Below are positions 1 through 14,455 of a stretch of 64,000 nt of DNA, in pieces. The stretch spans positions 1,984,001-2,048,000 of the forward strand of contig NW_027480449.1 in assembly GCF_051401765.1 (NCBI RefSeq), written 5' to 3'. A model generated the notes under the pieces. That model was not told the origin of the DNA, did not search any database, and saw nothing but the letters and a program-made list of their open reading frames with translations. Each line of letters begins with the position of its first letter. The first letter of the stretch is position 1. The stretch comes from Calliopsis andreniformis. Its lineage: Eukaryota; Arthropoda; Insecta; Hymenoptera; Andrenidae. A program made the position numbers and the translations under genes.

Positions 1-2192
1 TTGATGATTGAGGACTGAGTGTTGAGGATAGAGTGTTGAGAATTGATGTACGGGAACTGAGATTTGAAGATTGTAGATTGAGGATCGAGTATTCAATACT
101 GGGAATTGAGGATTTTCTGTTGAGGGCTGAGAATTGAGGATTGAGGATTGAGGATTGAGGATTTGGGATTGATGGTTGATGATTGAGGATTGACGATTGA
201 GGATTGAGGATTGACGATTGAAGACTGAGAACTGAGGATTGAGTATTGAAGAATGAGGAGAGAGGGTTGAGGATTGAGGATCAAGGTTTGAGGATTGAAG
301 GCTGAGGTTTGAGGATTGACGATTGAGGATTGAGGTTTCGGGATTGAGGATTGAGGATTGGTGGTTGAGGATTGAGGATAGACGATTGAGGATTGACGAT
401 TGAGGATTGAGGATTGAGGATTGAGGGTCGAGGATTGAGCGTTGAGGATTGAGTGCTGAGGATTGAAGATTGAGGATTGAGAATTGATGATTGAGGATTG
501 AAGATTGAGGACAGAGTATTGAAAACTGAGAATTGAAGATATTCTATTGAGGATTGAAAATTGAGGATTGAGGATTGAGGATTGAGGATTAAGGGTTGAG
601 GATTGAAGTTTGAGGTTTGAGGATTGACGGTTGTGGATTGAGGATTGTGGACTGAGGATTGAGGATTGATGGTTGAGGATTGAGGATTGACGATTGAGGA
701 TTGAGGATTGAGGATTGAGGATTGACGATTGAGGATTGAGGATTGAGGATTGAGGATTGAGGATTGAGGATTGAGCATTGAGTGTTGAGTATTGAGTGTT
801 GATGATTGAAGATTGAGGATTGAGAATGGATGATTGAGGATTGATGATTGAAGATTGAGGGTTGATTACTGAGTGTTGAGGATTGATGACTCAGGGTTGA
901 GGGTTGAGGATTGACGATTGAGGATTGAGGATTGAGGATTGAGGATTGAGGATTGAGGATTAAGGGTTGAGGATTGAAGATTGAGGATTGGGTATTGAGG
1001 ATTGAAGAATGAGGATTGAGGATTGAGGATTGAGGATTGAGGATTGAGGATTGAAGATTGAGTATTGAGGATTGAAGATTGACGATTGAGGATTGAGGAT
1101 TGAGGATTGAGGATTGAAGATTGAGGATTGGGTATTGAGGACTGAACATTGAGGATTGTGGATTGAGGATTGAAGGTTGAATATTGATGAATGAAGATTA
1201 ACGATTGAGGATTGAGGGTTGTGGATTGAGGACGAGGACTGAGGGTTGAGTATTGATACTTGAGGTCTGAGGATTGAGGATTGAGGATTGCGAATTGAGG
1301 ATTGAAGATTGAAGATTGAGGATTGGGTATTGAGGATTGTAGAATGAGGATTGAGGATTGAGGATTGAGGATTGAGGATTGAAAATTGAGTATTGAGGAT
1401 TGAAGATTGAGTTTTGAGTATTGAGGATTGAGGATTGAGGATTGAAGATTGAGTATTGAGGATTGAAGATTGAGGATTGAGGATTGAGGATTGAGGATTG
1501 AGGATTGAAGATTGAGGATTTAGGATTGGGGATTGAGGATTGAGGATTGAGGATTGAGGATTGAGGATTGTGGATTGAGGATTGAGGATTGAGGATTGAG
1601 GATTGAGGATTGAGTATTGAGGATTGAGTGTTGATTATTGAGGATTGAATGTTGTGGACTGAGGATTGATGACTGAAGATAATGAATTGAGATTTGGTGA
1701 TTGAAGATTGGGGACTGAGTGTTGAGGACCGAGTGTTGAGGATTGATGTCTCTGAACTGAGATTTGAAAATTAAAGATTGACGGTTGAGTATTGAAAACA
1801 GAGAATTGAGGATTTTCTATTGAGCATTGAGGATTGAGGATTGAGAATTAAGTATTGAGGATTGATGGTAGAGGTATGAGGATTGAAGATTGAGGATTGA
1901 GTACTGAGGGTTGTGGATTGAGGTTTCAGAATCCAGGATTGTTGATTGAATATTGAGGATTGAGGATAGAGGTCTGAGGATTGAGGATTGAGTATTGAGG
2001 ATTGAAGATTGAGGATTGAGGATTCAGGATTAAGGCTTGAGGACTGAGGATTGAGGATTGAATGTTGAGGATTGAGAACTGATGACTGAGGATTGAGGAT
2101 TGAGGATTGAGTATTGAGCATTGAGGATTGAATGTTGAGGACTGAAGATTGAGGATTGAGGATTGAAGATTGAGGATTGAGGATTGAGGATT
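1..2192. repeat. Left-edge duplication block, copy 1 (6.9 kb apart)
   Basis: This block reappears at 6,910 with an offset of 6,909 bp (7 x 987), falling to 6,902 bp after a one-heptamer length difference near 1.6 kb. Shared rare variants include GTACGGGAACTGAG at 48 and 6,957, GTCTCTGAACTG at 1,748 and 8,650, and a TTTCAGAATCCAGG segment at about 1,924 and 8,826. The copies diverge after about 2,192. The left end is cut by the window edge. Confidence 0.85.
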
Positions 2193-2628
2193 GAGGATTG
2201 ATGGCCGAGGATTGAGGATTGACAATTGAGGATTGAGGATTGAGGATTGAGGATTGAGGATTGAGGATTGAGGATTGAGGATTGCGGGAAAAGGATTGAA
2301 GGTTGAGTATTGAGGATTGACGATTGAGGTTCGAGGATTGGAGATTGAGGATTGTGTATTCATGTTTCAAGATAGAGGATTGAGGTTGAAGTTTGAGGAT
2401 TTAGGATTGATAATTGAGGACTGAGGATAGAGGACTGAAGGTTGAGGATTGAGGACTGTGGACTGAGGATTGAGGATTGAGGTTTGAGAATTGAGGATTG
2501 AGGATTGCGGATTGAGGATTGAGGATTGAGTATTGAGTGCCGAGGATTGAAGATTGAATATAGAGGTTTGAGGATTGTTGATTGATGATTGAGGACTGAG
2601 TGTTGAGGATAGAGTGTTGAGAATTGAT

Positions 2629-4792
2629 GTACGGGAACTGAGATTTGAAGATTGTAGGTTGAGGGTCGAGTATTGAATACTGGGTATTGAGGATTTTCTA
2701 TTGAGGGCTGAGAATTGAGGATTGAGCATTGAGGATTGAGGATTGAGGATTGATGATTTAGGATTGATGGTTGAGGATTGAGGATTGACGATTGAGGATT
2801 GAGGATTGACGATTGAAGACTGAGGACTGAGGACTGAGTATTGAAGAATGAGGACAGAGGGTTGAGGATTGAGGATCAAGGTTTGAGGATTGAAGGCTGA
2901 GGTTTGAGGATTGACGATTGAGGATTGAGGTTTGGTGATTTAGGATTGAGGATTGGTGGTTGAGGATTGAGGATAGACGATTGAGGATTGACGATTGAGG
3001 ATTGAGGATTGACGATTGAGGATTGAGGATTGAGCATTGAGGATTGAAAATTGAGGATTGAGGATTGGGGATTGAGGATTAAGGGTTGAGGATTGAAGTT
3101 TGAGGTTTGAGGATTGACGATTGTGGATTGAGGATTGTGGACTGAGGATTGAGGACTGAGGATTGAAGATGAGGGCTGATGGTCGGGGATTGAGGTTTGA
3201 CGGCTGAGGACTGAGGATTGAGGATTGAGAATTAAGTATTGTTGATAGAGGATTGAAGATTGAGGATTGGGTATTGAGGATTGAAGAATGAGGATTGAGG
3301 ATTGAGGATTGAGGATTGAGGGTTGAGGATCTAGGATTGGAGATTGATTATTGAGGATTGAAGATTGAGGATTGATGATTGAGGATTTAGAATTGAGAAT
3401 TGAGGATGAGGTCTGAGGGCTGATGATTGAGGTTTGAGAAATGAGGATTGAGGATTGAGGATTGAGAATCGAAGATTGAGTATTGAGAATTGAGGATTGA
3501 GGATTGAGGATTGAGGATTGAGAATTGAGGATGAGGACTGAGGGTTGAGAATTGAGGTTTGAGAAATGAGGATTGAGGATTGAGGATTGAGGATTGAGGG
3601 TTGAGGATCGATGATTGAGTATTGAAGATTGAGTACTGATCACTGAGGATTGAGGATTGAGGATTGAGGATTGAGGATTGAGGATTGAGGATTGAAGATT
3701 GAATATTGAGGATTGAAGATTGAGGATTGAGGATTGAGTGTTGAGGATGGAGGATGAGGGCCGAGGGTTCAGGATTGATGTTCGAGGTCTGAGGACTGAG
3801 GATTGAGGATCGAGAGTCGAGGATTGAGGATTGAGGATTGAGGATTGAGGATTGAGAATTGAGGATTGATGATTGAGGGTTGAAAATTGAATATTGAGGA
3901 TTGAAGATTGAGGATTGATGATTAAGGATTGAGGATGGAGGATGAGGGCTGAGGGTTGAGGATTGAGGTTTGGGGACTGAGGACTGAGGATTGAGGATTG
4001 AGAATTGAGGATTGAGGGTTGAGGATTGAAGATTGAGGATTGGGTATTGAGGATTGAAGAATGAGGATTGAGGATTGAGGATTGAGGATTGAGGATTGAA
4101 GATTGAGTATTGAGGATTGAAGATTGACGACTGAGGGTTGAGGATTGAGGATTGAGGGTTGAGGATTGAGGATTGAAGATTGAGGATTGGGTATTGAGGA
4201 CTGAACATTGAGGATTGTGGATTGAGGATTGAAGGTTGAATATTGATGAATGAAGATTAACGATTGAGGATTGAGGGTTGTGGATTGAGGACGAGGACTG
4301 AGAGTTGAGTATTGATACTTGAGGTCTGAGGATTGAGGATTGAGGATTGCGAATTGAGGATTGAGGATTGACGATTGAGGATTGAGGATTGACAATTGAA
4401 GACTGAGGACTGAGGATTGAGTATTGAAGAATGAGGACAGAGGGTTGAGGATTGAGGATCAAGGTTTGAGGATTGAAGGCTGAGGTTTGAGGATTGACGA
4501 TTGAGGATTGAGGTTTGGGGATTGAGGATTGAGGATTGGTGGTTGAGGATTGAGGATAGACGATTGAGGATTGACGATTGAGGATTGAGGATTGAGGATT
4601 GAGGATTGACGATTGAGGATTGAGGATTGAGTATTGAGGGTTGGCTACTGAGGGTTGAGGATTGAGTTTTGGGGATTGATGATTGAGGATTGAGTATTGA
4701 GTGTCGAGGATTGAAGATTGAATATAGAGGTTTGAGGATTGTTGATTGATGATTGAGGACTGAGTGTTGAGGATAGAGTGTTGAGAATTGAT
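2629..4792. repeat. 2,164-bp higher-order repeat unit, copy 1
   Basis: The unit is measured from one GTACGGGAACTGAG marker (2,629) to the next (4,793). A second rare variant, GATCTAGGATTGG, has its CTAGG at 3,331 here and at 5,495 in the next copy, giving the same 2,164-bp offset. The two copies have equal length between markers and differ only by scattered substitutions where I compared them, for example TATTGAATAC here against TATTCAATAC at the matching place in copy 2. The length is 7 x 309 + 1, so the unit carries net register shifts from its 6-bp units. Confidence 0.88.
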
Positions 4793-6956
4793 GTACGGGA
4801 ACTGAGATTTGAAGATTGTAGGTTGAGGGTCGAGTATTCAATACTGGGTATTGAGGATTTTCTATTGAGGGCTGAGAATTGAGGATTGAGGATTGAGGAT
4901 TGAGGATTGAGGATTGATGATTTAGGATTGATGGTTGAGGATTGAGGATTGACGATTGAGGATTGAGGATTGACGATTGAAGACTGAGGACTGAGGACTG
5001 AGTATTGAAGAATGAGGACAGAGGGTTGAGGATTGAGGATCAAGGTTTGAGGATTGAAGGCTGAGGTTTGAGGATTGACGATTGAGGATTGAGGTTTGGT
5101 GATTTAGGATTGAGGATTGGTGGTTGAGGATTGAGGATAGACGATTGAGGATTGACGATTGAGGATTGAGGATTGACGATTGAGGATTGAGGATTGAGCA
5201 TTGAGGATTGAAAATTGATGATTGAGGATTGGGGATTAAGGATTAAGGGTTGAGGATTGAAGTTTGAGGTTTGAGGATTGACGATTGTGGATTGAGGATT
5301 GTGGACTGAGGATTGAGGACTGAGGATTGAGGATGAGGGCTGATGGTCGGGGATTGAGGTTTAACGGCTGAGGACTGAGGATTGAGGATTGAGAATTAAG
5401 TATTGTTGATAGAGGATTGAAGATTGAGGATTGGGTATTGAGGATTGAAGAATGAGGGTTGAGGATTGAGGATTGAGGATTGAGGGTTGAGGATCTAGGA
5501 TTGGAGATTGATTATTGAGGATTGAAGATTGAGGATTGATGATTGAGGATTTAGAATTGAGAATTGAGGATGAGGTCTGAGGGCTGATGATTGAGGTTTG
5601 AGAAATGAGGATTGAGGATTGAGGATTGAGAATCGAAGATTGAGTATTGAGAATTGAGGATTGAGGATTGAGGATTGAGGATTGAGAATTGAGGATGAGG
5701 ACTGAGGGTTGAGAATTGAGGTTTGAGAAATGAGGATTGAGGATTGAGGATTGAGGATTGAGGGTTGAGGATCGATGATTGAGTATTGAAGATTGAGTAC
5801 TGATCACTGAGGATTGAGGATTGAGGATTGAGGATTGAGGATTGAGGATTGAGGATTGAAGATTGAATATTGAGGATTGAAGATTGAGGATTGAGGATTG
5901 AGTGTTGAGGATGGAGGATGAGGGCCGAGGGTTCAGGATTGATGTTCGAGGTCTGAGGACTGAGGATTGAGGATCGAGAGTCGAGGATTGAGGATTGAGG
6001 ATTGAGGATTGAGGATTGAGAATTGAGGATTGATGATTGAGGGTTGAAAATTGAATATTGAGGATTGAAGATTGAGGATTGATGATTAAGGATTGAGGAT
6101 GGAGGATGAGGGCTGAGGGTTGAGGATTGAGGTTTGGGGACTGAGGACTGAGGATTGAGGATTGAGAATTGAGGATTGAGGGTTGAGGGTTGAAGATTGA
6201 GGATTGGGTATTGAGGATTGAAGAATGAGGATTGAGGATTGAGGATTGAGGATTGAGGATTGAAGATTGAGTATTGAGGATTGAAGATTGACGACTGAGG
6301 GTTGAGGATTGAGGATTGAGGGTTGAGGATTGAGGATTGAAGATTGAGGATTGGGTATTGAGGACTGAACATTGAGGATTGTGGATTGAGGATTGAAGGT
6401 TGAATATTGATGAATGAAGATTAACGATTGAGGATTGAGGGTTGTGGATTGAGGACGAGGACTGAGAGTTGAGTATTGATACTTGAGGTCTGAGGATTGA
6501 GGATTGAGGATTGCGAATTGAGGATTGAGGATTGACGATTGAGGATTGAGGATTGACAATTGAAGACTGAGGACTGAGGATTGAGTATTGAAGAATGAGG
6601 ACAGAGGGTTGAGGATTGAGGATCAAGGTTTGAGGATTGAAGGCTGAGGTTTGAGGATTGACGATTGAGGATTGAGGTTTGGGGATTGAGGATTGAGGAT
6701 TGGTGGTTGAGGATTGAGGATAGACGATTGAGGATTGACGATTGAGGATTGAGGATTGAGGATTGAGGATTGACGATTGAGGATTGAGGATTGAGTATTG
6801 AGGGTTGGCTACTGAGGGTTGAGGATTGAGTTTTGGGGATTGAGGATTGAGGATTGAGTATTGAGTGTCGAGGATTGAAGATTGAATATAGAGGTTTGAG
6901 GATTGTTGATTGATGATTGAGGACTGAGTGTTGAGGATAGAGTGTTGAGAATTGAT
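4793..6956. repeat. 2,164-bp higher-order repeat unit, copy 2
   Basis: Direct tandem copy of 2,629-4,792, bounded by GTACGGGAACTGAG at 4,793 and 6,957. The sequence just left of this unit (ending GAGTTTTGGGGATTG) matches that left of 6,957, but not that left of 2,629. The breakpoint of the duplication therefore lies a little left of the marker. After 6,957 the sequence follows the left-edge block of the window instead. Confidence 0.88.
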
Positions 6957-9092
6957 GTACGGGAACTGAGATTTGAAGATTGTAGATTGAGGATCGAGTA
7001 TTCAATACTGGGAATTGAGGATTTTCTGTTGAGGGCTGAGAATTGAGGATTGAGGATTGAGGATTGAGGATTTGGGATTGATGGTTGATGATTGAGGATT
7101 GACGATTGAGGATTGAGGATTGACGATTGAAGACTGAGAACTGAGGATTGAGTATTGAAGAATGAGGAGAGAGGGTTGAGGATTGAGGATCAAGGTTTGA
7201 GGATTGAAGGCTGAGGTTTGAGGATTGACGATTGAGGATTGAGGTTTCGGGATTGAGGATTGAGGATTGGTGGTTGAGGATTGAGGATAGACGATTGAGG
7301 ATTGACGATTGAGGATTGAGGATTGAGGATTGAGGGTCGAGGATTGAGCGTTGAGGATTGAGTGCTGAGGATTGAAGATTGAGGATTGAGAATTGATGAT
7401 TGAGGATTGAAGATTGAGGACAGAGTATTGAAAACTGAGAATTGAAGATATTCTATTGAGGATTGAAAATTGAGGATTGAGGATTGAGGATTGAGGATTA
7501 AGGGTTGAGGATTGAAGTTTGAGGTTTGAGGATTGACGGTTGTGGATTGAGGATTGTGGACTGAGGATTGAGGATTGATGGTTGAGGATTGAGGATTGAC
7601 GATTGAGGATTGAGGATTGAGGATTGAGGATTGACGATTGAGGATTGAGGATTGAGGATTGAGGATTGAGGATTGAGGATTGAGCATTGAGTGTTGAGTA
7701 TTGAGTGTTGATGATTGAAGATTGAGGATTGAGAATGGATGATTGAGGATTGATGATTGAAGATTGAGGGTTGATTACTGAGTGTTGAGGATTGATGACT
7801 CAGGGTTGAGGGTTGAGGATTGACGATTGAGGATTGAGGATTGAGGATTGAGGATTGAGGATTGAGGATTAAGGGTTGAGGATTGAAGATTGAGGATTGG
7901 GTATTGAGGATTGAAGAATGAGGATTGAGGATTGAGGATTGAGGATTGAGGATTGAGGATTGAAGATTGAGTATTGAGGATTGAAGATTGACGATTGAGG
8001 ATTGAGGATTGAGGATTGAGGATTGAAGATTGAGGATTGGGTATTGAGGACTGAACATTGAGGATTGTGGATTGAGGATTGAAGGTTGAATATTGATGAA
8101 TGAAGATTAACGATTGAGGATTGAGGGTTGTGGATTGAGGACGAGGACTGAGGGTTGAGTATTGATACTTGAGGTCTGAGGATTGAGGATTGAGGATTGC
8201 GAATTGAGGATTGAAGATTGAAGATTAAGGATTGGGTATTGAGGATTGTAGAATGAGGATTGAGGATTGAGGATTGAGGATTGAGGATTGAAAATTGAGT
8301 ATTGAGGATTGAAGATTGAGTTTTGAGTATTGAGGATTGAGGATTGAGGATTGAAGATTGAGTATTGAGGATTGAAGATTGAGGATTGAGGATTGAGGAT
8401 TGAGGATTGAGGATTGAAGATTGAGGATTTAGGATTGGGGATTGAGGATTGAGGATTGAGGATTGAGGATTGAGGATTGTGGATTGAGGATTGAGGGTTG
8501 AGGATTGAGGATTGAGGATTGAGGATTGAGTGTTGATTATTGAGGATTGAATGTTGTGGACTGTGGATTGATGACTGAAGATAATGAATTGAGATTTGAT
8601 GATTGAAGATTGGGGACTGAGTGTTGAGGACAGAGTGTTGAGGATTGATGTCTCTGAACTGAGATTTGAAAATTAAAGATTGACGGTTGAGTATTGAAAA
8701 CAGAGAATTGAGGATTTTCTATTGAGCATTGAGCATTGAGGATTGAGAATTAAGTATTGAGGATTGATGGTAGAGGTATGAGGATTGAAGATTGAGGATT
8801 GAGTACTGAGGGTTGTGGATTGAGGTTTCAGAATCCAGGATTGTTGATTGAATATGGAGGATTGAGGATAGAGGTCTGAGGATTGAGGATTGAGTATTGA
8901 GGATTGAAGATTGAGGATTGAGGATTCAGGATTAAGGCTTGAGGACTGAGGATTGAGGATTGAATATTGAGGATTGAGATCTGATGACTGAGGATTGAGG
9001 ATTGAGGATTGAGTATTGAGCATTGAGGAATGAATGTTGAGGACTGAAGATTGAGGATTGAGGATTGAAGATTGAGGATTGAGGATTGAGTA
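6910..9092. repeat. Left-edge duplication block, copy 2
   Basis: Matches 1-2,192 with the same order of rare variants and only scattered substitutions, for example GAAGATTAAGG near 8,225 against GAAGATTGAGG in copy 1. One heptamer is missing between about 8,479 and 8,528 relative to copy 1. The copies separate after about 9,092. Confidence 0.85.
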
Positions 9093-10379
9093 TTGAGGGT
9101 TGACTACTGAGGGTTGAGGATTGAGTGTTGGGGATTGAGGATTGAGGATTGAGTATTGAGTGTCGAGGATTGAAGATTGAATATAGAGGTTTGAGGATTG
9201 TTGATTGATGATTGAGGACTGAGTGTTGAGGATAGAGTGTTGAGAATTGATGTACGGGAACTGAGATTTGACGATTGTACGTTGAGGATCGAGTATTGAA
9301 TACTGGGAATTGAGGATTTTCTATTGACGGCTGAGAATTGAGGATTGAGGATTGAGGATTGAGGATTGAGGATTGAGGATTTGGGATTGATGGTTGATGA
9401 TTGAGGATTGACGGTTGAGGATTGAGGATTGACGATTGAAGACTGAGGACTGAGGACTGAGTATTGAAGAATGAGGACAGAGGGTTGAGGATTGAGGATC
9501 AAGGTTTGAGGATTGAAGGCTGAGGTTTGAGGATTGACGAATGAGGATTGAGGTTTGGGGATTTAGGATTGAGGATTGGTGGTTGAGGATTGAGGATAGA
9601 CGATTGAGGATTGACGATTGAGGATTGAGGATTGACGATTGAGGATTGAGGATTGAGCATTGAGGATTGAGTGTTGAGGATTGAAGATTGAGGATTGAGA
9701 ATTGATGATTGAGGATTGAAGATTGAGGACAGAGTATTGAAAACTGAGTATTGAAGATATTCTATTGAGGATTGAAAATTGAGGATTGAGGATTGGGGAT
9801 TGAGGATTAAGGGTTGAGGATTGAAGTTTGAGTTTTGAGGATTGACGATTGTGGATTGAGGATTGTGGACTGAGGATTGAGGACTGAGGATTGAGGATGA
9901 GGGCTGATGGTCGGGAATTGAGGTTTGACGGCTGAGGACAGAGGATTGAGGATTGAGAATTAAGTATTGTTGATAGACGATTGAAGATTGAGGATTGGGT
10001 ATTGAGGATTGAAGAATGAGGATAGATGATTGAAGATTGAGGACTGAGTGTTGAGAACAGAGTGACGAGGATTGATGTCTGTGAACTGAGATTTAAAAAT
10101 TGAAGATTGAGTGTTGAGTATTGAAAACTGAGAGTTGAGGATTTTCTATTGAGGATTGCGGATTGAGGATTGAGGATTGAGTATTGAGTGTCGAGGATTG
10201 AAGATTGAATATAGAGGTTTGAGGATTGTTGATTGATGATTGAGGACTGAGAGTTGAGGATAGAGTGTTGAGAATTGATGTACGGGAACTGAGATTTGAC
10301 GATTGTACGTTGAGGATCGAGTATTGAATACTGGGAATTGAGGATTTTCTATTGAGGGCTGAGAATTGAGGATTGAGGA

Positions 10380-11725
10380 TTGAGGATTGGGTATTGAGGA
10401 TTGAAGAATGAGGATTGAGGATTGAGGATTGAGGATTGAGGGTTGAGGATCTAGGATTGGAGATTGATTATTGAGGATTGAAGATTGAGGATTGATGATT
10501 GAGGATTTAGAATTGAGAATTGAGGATGAGGTCTGAGGGCTGATGATTGAGGTTTGAGAAATGAGGATTGAGGATTGAGGATTGAGAATCGAAGATTGAG
10601 TATTGAGAATTGAGGATTGAGGATTGAGGATTGAGGATTGAGAATTGAGGATGAGGACTGAGGGTTGAGAATTGAGGTTTGAGAAATGAGGATTGAGGAT
10701 TGAGGATTGAGGATTGAGGGTTGAGGATCGATGATTGAGTATTGAAGATTGAGTATTGATCACTGAGGATTGAGGATTGAGGATTGAGGATTGAGGATTG
10801 AGGATTGAGGATTGAAGATTGAATATTGAGGATTGAAGATTGAGGATTGTGGATTGAGTGTTGAGGATGGAGGATGAGGGCCGAGGGTTCAGGATTGATG
10901 TTTGAGGTCTGAGGACTGAGGATTGAGGATCGAGAGTCGAGGATTGAGGATTGAGGATTGAGGATTGAGGATTGAGAATTGAGGATTGATGATTGAGGGT
11001 TGAAAATTGAATATTGAGGATTGAAGGTTGAGGATTGATGATTAAGGATTGAGGATGGAGGATGAGGGCTGAGGGTTGAGGAATGAGGTTTGGGGACTGA
11101 GGACTGAGGATTGAGGATTGAGAATTGAGGATTGAGGGTTGAGGATTGAAGATTGAGGATTGGGTATTGAGGACTGAAGAATGAGGATTGAGGATTGAGG
11201 ATTGAGGATTGAGGATTGAAGATTGAGTATTGAGGATTGAAGATTGACGACTGAGGGTTGAGGATTGAGGATTGAGGGTTGAGGATTGAGGATTGAAGAT
11301 TGAGGATTGGGTATTGAGGACTGAACATTGAGGATTGTGGATTGAGGATTGAAGGTTGAATATTGATGAATGAAGATTAACGATTGAGGATTGAGGGTTG
11401 TGGATTGAGGACGAGGACTGAGAATTGAGTATTGATACTTGAGGTCTGAGGATTGAGGATTGAGGATTGCGAATTGAGGATTGAGGATTGACGATTGAGG
11501 ATTGAGGATTGACAATTGAAGACTGAGGACTGAGGATTGAGTATTGAAGAATGAGGACAGAGGGTTGAGGATTGAGGATCAAGGTTTGAGGATTGAAGGC
11601 TGAGGTTTGAGGATTGACGATTGAGGATTGAGGTTTGGGGATTGAGGATTGAGGATTGGTGGTTGAGGATTGAGGATAGACGATTGAGGATTGACGATTG
11701 AGGATTGAGGATTGAGGATTGAGGA
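10380..11725. repeat. Dispersed partial copy of the 2,164-bp unit
   Basis: Matches about 3,260-4,605 with a constant 7,120-bp offset: the CTAGG variant lies at 10,451 here and at 3,331 there. The rest of the 2,164-bp unit is missing or rearranged on the left, so the GTACGGG marker at 10,280 is only 1,028 bp after the previous one at 9,252. Breakpoints are approximate. Confidence 0.75.
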
Positions 11726-12189
11726 TTGAGGATTGAGCATTGAGGATTGAGTGTTGAGGATTGAAGATTGAGTATTGAGAATTGATGATTGAGGATTGAA
11801 GATTGAGGGCAGAGTATTAAAAACTGAGAATTGAAGATATTCTATTGAGGATTGAAAATTGAGGATTGAGGATTGAGGATTGAGGATTAAGGGTTGAGGA
11901 TTGAAGTTTGAGGTTTGAGGATTGAGGATTGAGGCTTGAGGACTGAGGATTGAGGATTGAATATTGAGGATTGAGAATTAATGACTGAGGATTGAGGATC
12001 GAGGATTGAGGATTGAGGATTGAGGATTGAAGATTGAGTATTGAGGATTGAAGATTGAGGATTGAGGATTGAGGTTTGAGGATTGAGGATTGAAGATTGA
12101 GGATTGAGGATTGGGGATTGAGGATTGAGCATTAAGGATTGAAGATTGAATATTGATGATTGAAGATTGAGGATTGAGAATTGAGGGTT

Positions 12190-14455
12190 GTGGATTGAGG
12201 ATTGAGGATTGAGGATTGAGGATTGAGGATTGAGGATTGAGGATTGAGGATTGAGGATTGAGTGTTGATTATTGAGGATTGAATGTTGTGGACTGAGGAT
12301 TGATGACTGAAGATAATGAATTGAGATTTGATGATTGAAGATTGGGGACTGAGTGTTGAGGACAGAGTGTTGAGGATTGATGTCTCTGAACTGAGATTTG
12401 ATAATTAAAGATTGAGGGTTGAGTATTGAAAACAGAGAATTGAGGATTTTCTATTGAGCATTGAGGATTGAGGATTGAGGATTAAGTATTGAGGATTGAT
12501 GGTAGAGGTATGAGGACTGAAGATTGAGGATTGAGTACTGAGGGTTGTGGATTGAGGTTTCAGAATCCAGGATTGTTAATGGAATATTGAGGATTGAGGA
12601 TCGAGGTCTGAGGATTGAGGATTGAGTATTGAGGATTGAAGATTAAGGATTGAGGATTGATGATTGATGATTGGGGATTGAGGATTGAGGATTGATGGCT
12701 GAGGATTAAGGATTGACAATTGAGGATTGAGGATTAAGGATTGAGGATTGAGGATTGAGGATTGAGGATTGAGGATAGAGGATTGAGGACAGAGAATTGA
12801 GGATTGAAGATTGAGGATTGAGGATTGAGTATTGAGGGTTCACTACTGAGGGTTGAGGATTGAGTGTTGGGGATTGGGGATTGAGGATTGAGTACTGAGT
12901 GTCGAGGATTGAAGATTGAATATAGAGGTTTGAGGATTGTTGATTGATGATTGAGGACTGAGTGTTGAGGATGGAGTGTTGAGAATTGATGTACGGGAAC
13001 TGAGATTTGAAGATTGTAGGTTGAGGATCGAGTATTGAATACTGGGAATTGAGGATTTTCTATTGTGGGCTGAGAATTGAGGATTGAGGATTGAGGATTG
13101 AGTATTGAGGATTGAGGATTTGGGATTGATGGTTGATGATTGAGGATTGACGATTGAGGATTGAGGATTGACGATTGAAGACTGAGGACTGAGGATTGAG
13201 AATTGAAGAATGAGGACAGAGGGTTGAGGATTGAGGTTCAAGGTTTGAGGATTGAAGGCTGATGTTTGAGGATTGACGATTGAGTATTGAGGTTTGGGGA
13301 TTGAGGATTGAGGATTGGTGGTTGAGGATTGAGGATAGACGATTGAGGATTGACGATTGAGGATTGAGGATTGAGGATTGAGGATTGACGATTGAGGATT
13401 GAGGATTGAGGATTGAGGATTGAGGATTGAAGATTGAATATTGAGGATTGAAGATTGAGGATTGAGGATTGAGGGTTGAGGATGGAGGATGAGGGCTGAG
13501 GGTTCAGGATTGAGGTTTGAGGTCTGAGGACTGAGGATTGAGTATCGAGAGTCGAGGATTAAGGATTGAGGATTGAGGATTGAGGATTGAGAATTGAGGA
13601 TTGATGATTGAGGGTTGAGAATTGAATATTGAGGATTGAAGATTGAGGATTGATGACTAAGGATTGACGATTGAGGATTGAGGATTGAGGATTGAGGATT
13701 GAGGATTGAGGATTGAGGATTGAGGATTGAGGATTAAGCATAGAGGGTTGAGTATTGAGTGTTGATGATTGAAGATTGAGGATTGAGAATGGATGATTGA
13801 GGATTGAGGATTAAGCATTGAGGGTTGAGTATTGAGTGTTGATGATTGAAGATTGAGGATTGAGAATGGATGATTGAGGATTGATGATTGAAGATTGACG
13901 GTTGATTACTGAGTGTTGAGGATTGATGACTCAGGGTTGAGGGTTAAGGATTGACGATTGAGGATTGAGGATTGAGGATTGAGGATTGAGGATTGAGGAT
14001 TGATGATTAAGGGTTCAGGATTGAAGATTGAGGATTGGGTATTGAGGATTGAAGAATGAGGATTGAGGATTGAGGATTGAGGATTGAGGATTGGGTATTC
14101 AGGACTGATCATTGAGGATTGTGGATTGAGGATTGAAGGTTGAATATTGATGAATGAAGATTAACGATTGAGAATTGAGGGTTGTGGATTGAGGACGAGG
14201 ACTGAGGGTTGAGTATTGATACTTGAGGTCTGAGGATTGAGGATTGAGGATTGCGAATTGAGGATTGACGATTGAAGACTGAGGACTGAGGATTGAGTAT
14301 TGAAGAATGAGGACAGAGGGTTGAGGATTGAGGATCAAGGTTTGAGGATTGAAGGCTGAGGTTTGAGGATTGACGATTGAGGATTGAGGTTTGGGGATTG
14401 AGGATTGAGGATTGGTGGTTGAGGATTGAGGATAGACGATTGAGGATTGACGATT
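12190..14455. repeat. Direct repeat block of about 2.3 kb, copy 1 (about 5.2 kb apart)
   Basis: Matches about 17,370-19,640 at an offset of 5,176-5,197 bp. Both contain GTCTCTGAACTG (12,382 and 17,558), then GTACGGGAACTGAG (12,991 and 18,188), then a segment with paired GCATAGAGGG and GCATTGAGGG variants. The same order of variants, apart from the GTACGGG segment, occurs inside each 6.0-6.3 kb unit further right (for example 27.3-29.1 kb). The block is thus a recurring module. Confidence 0.75.
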
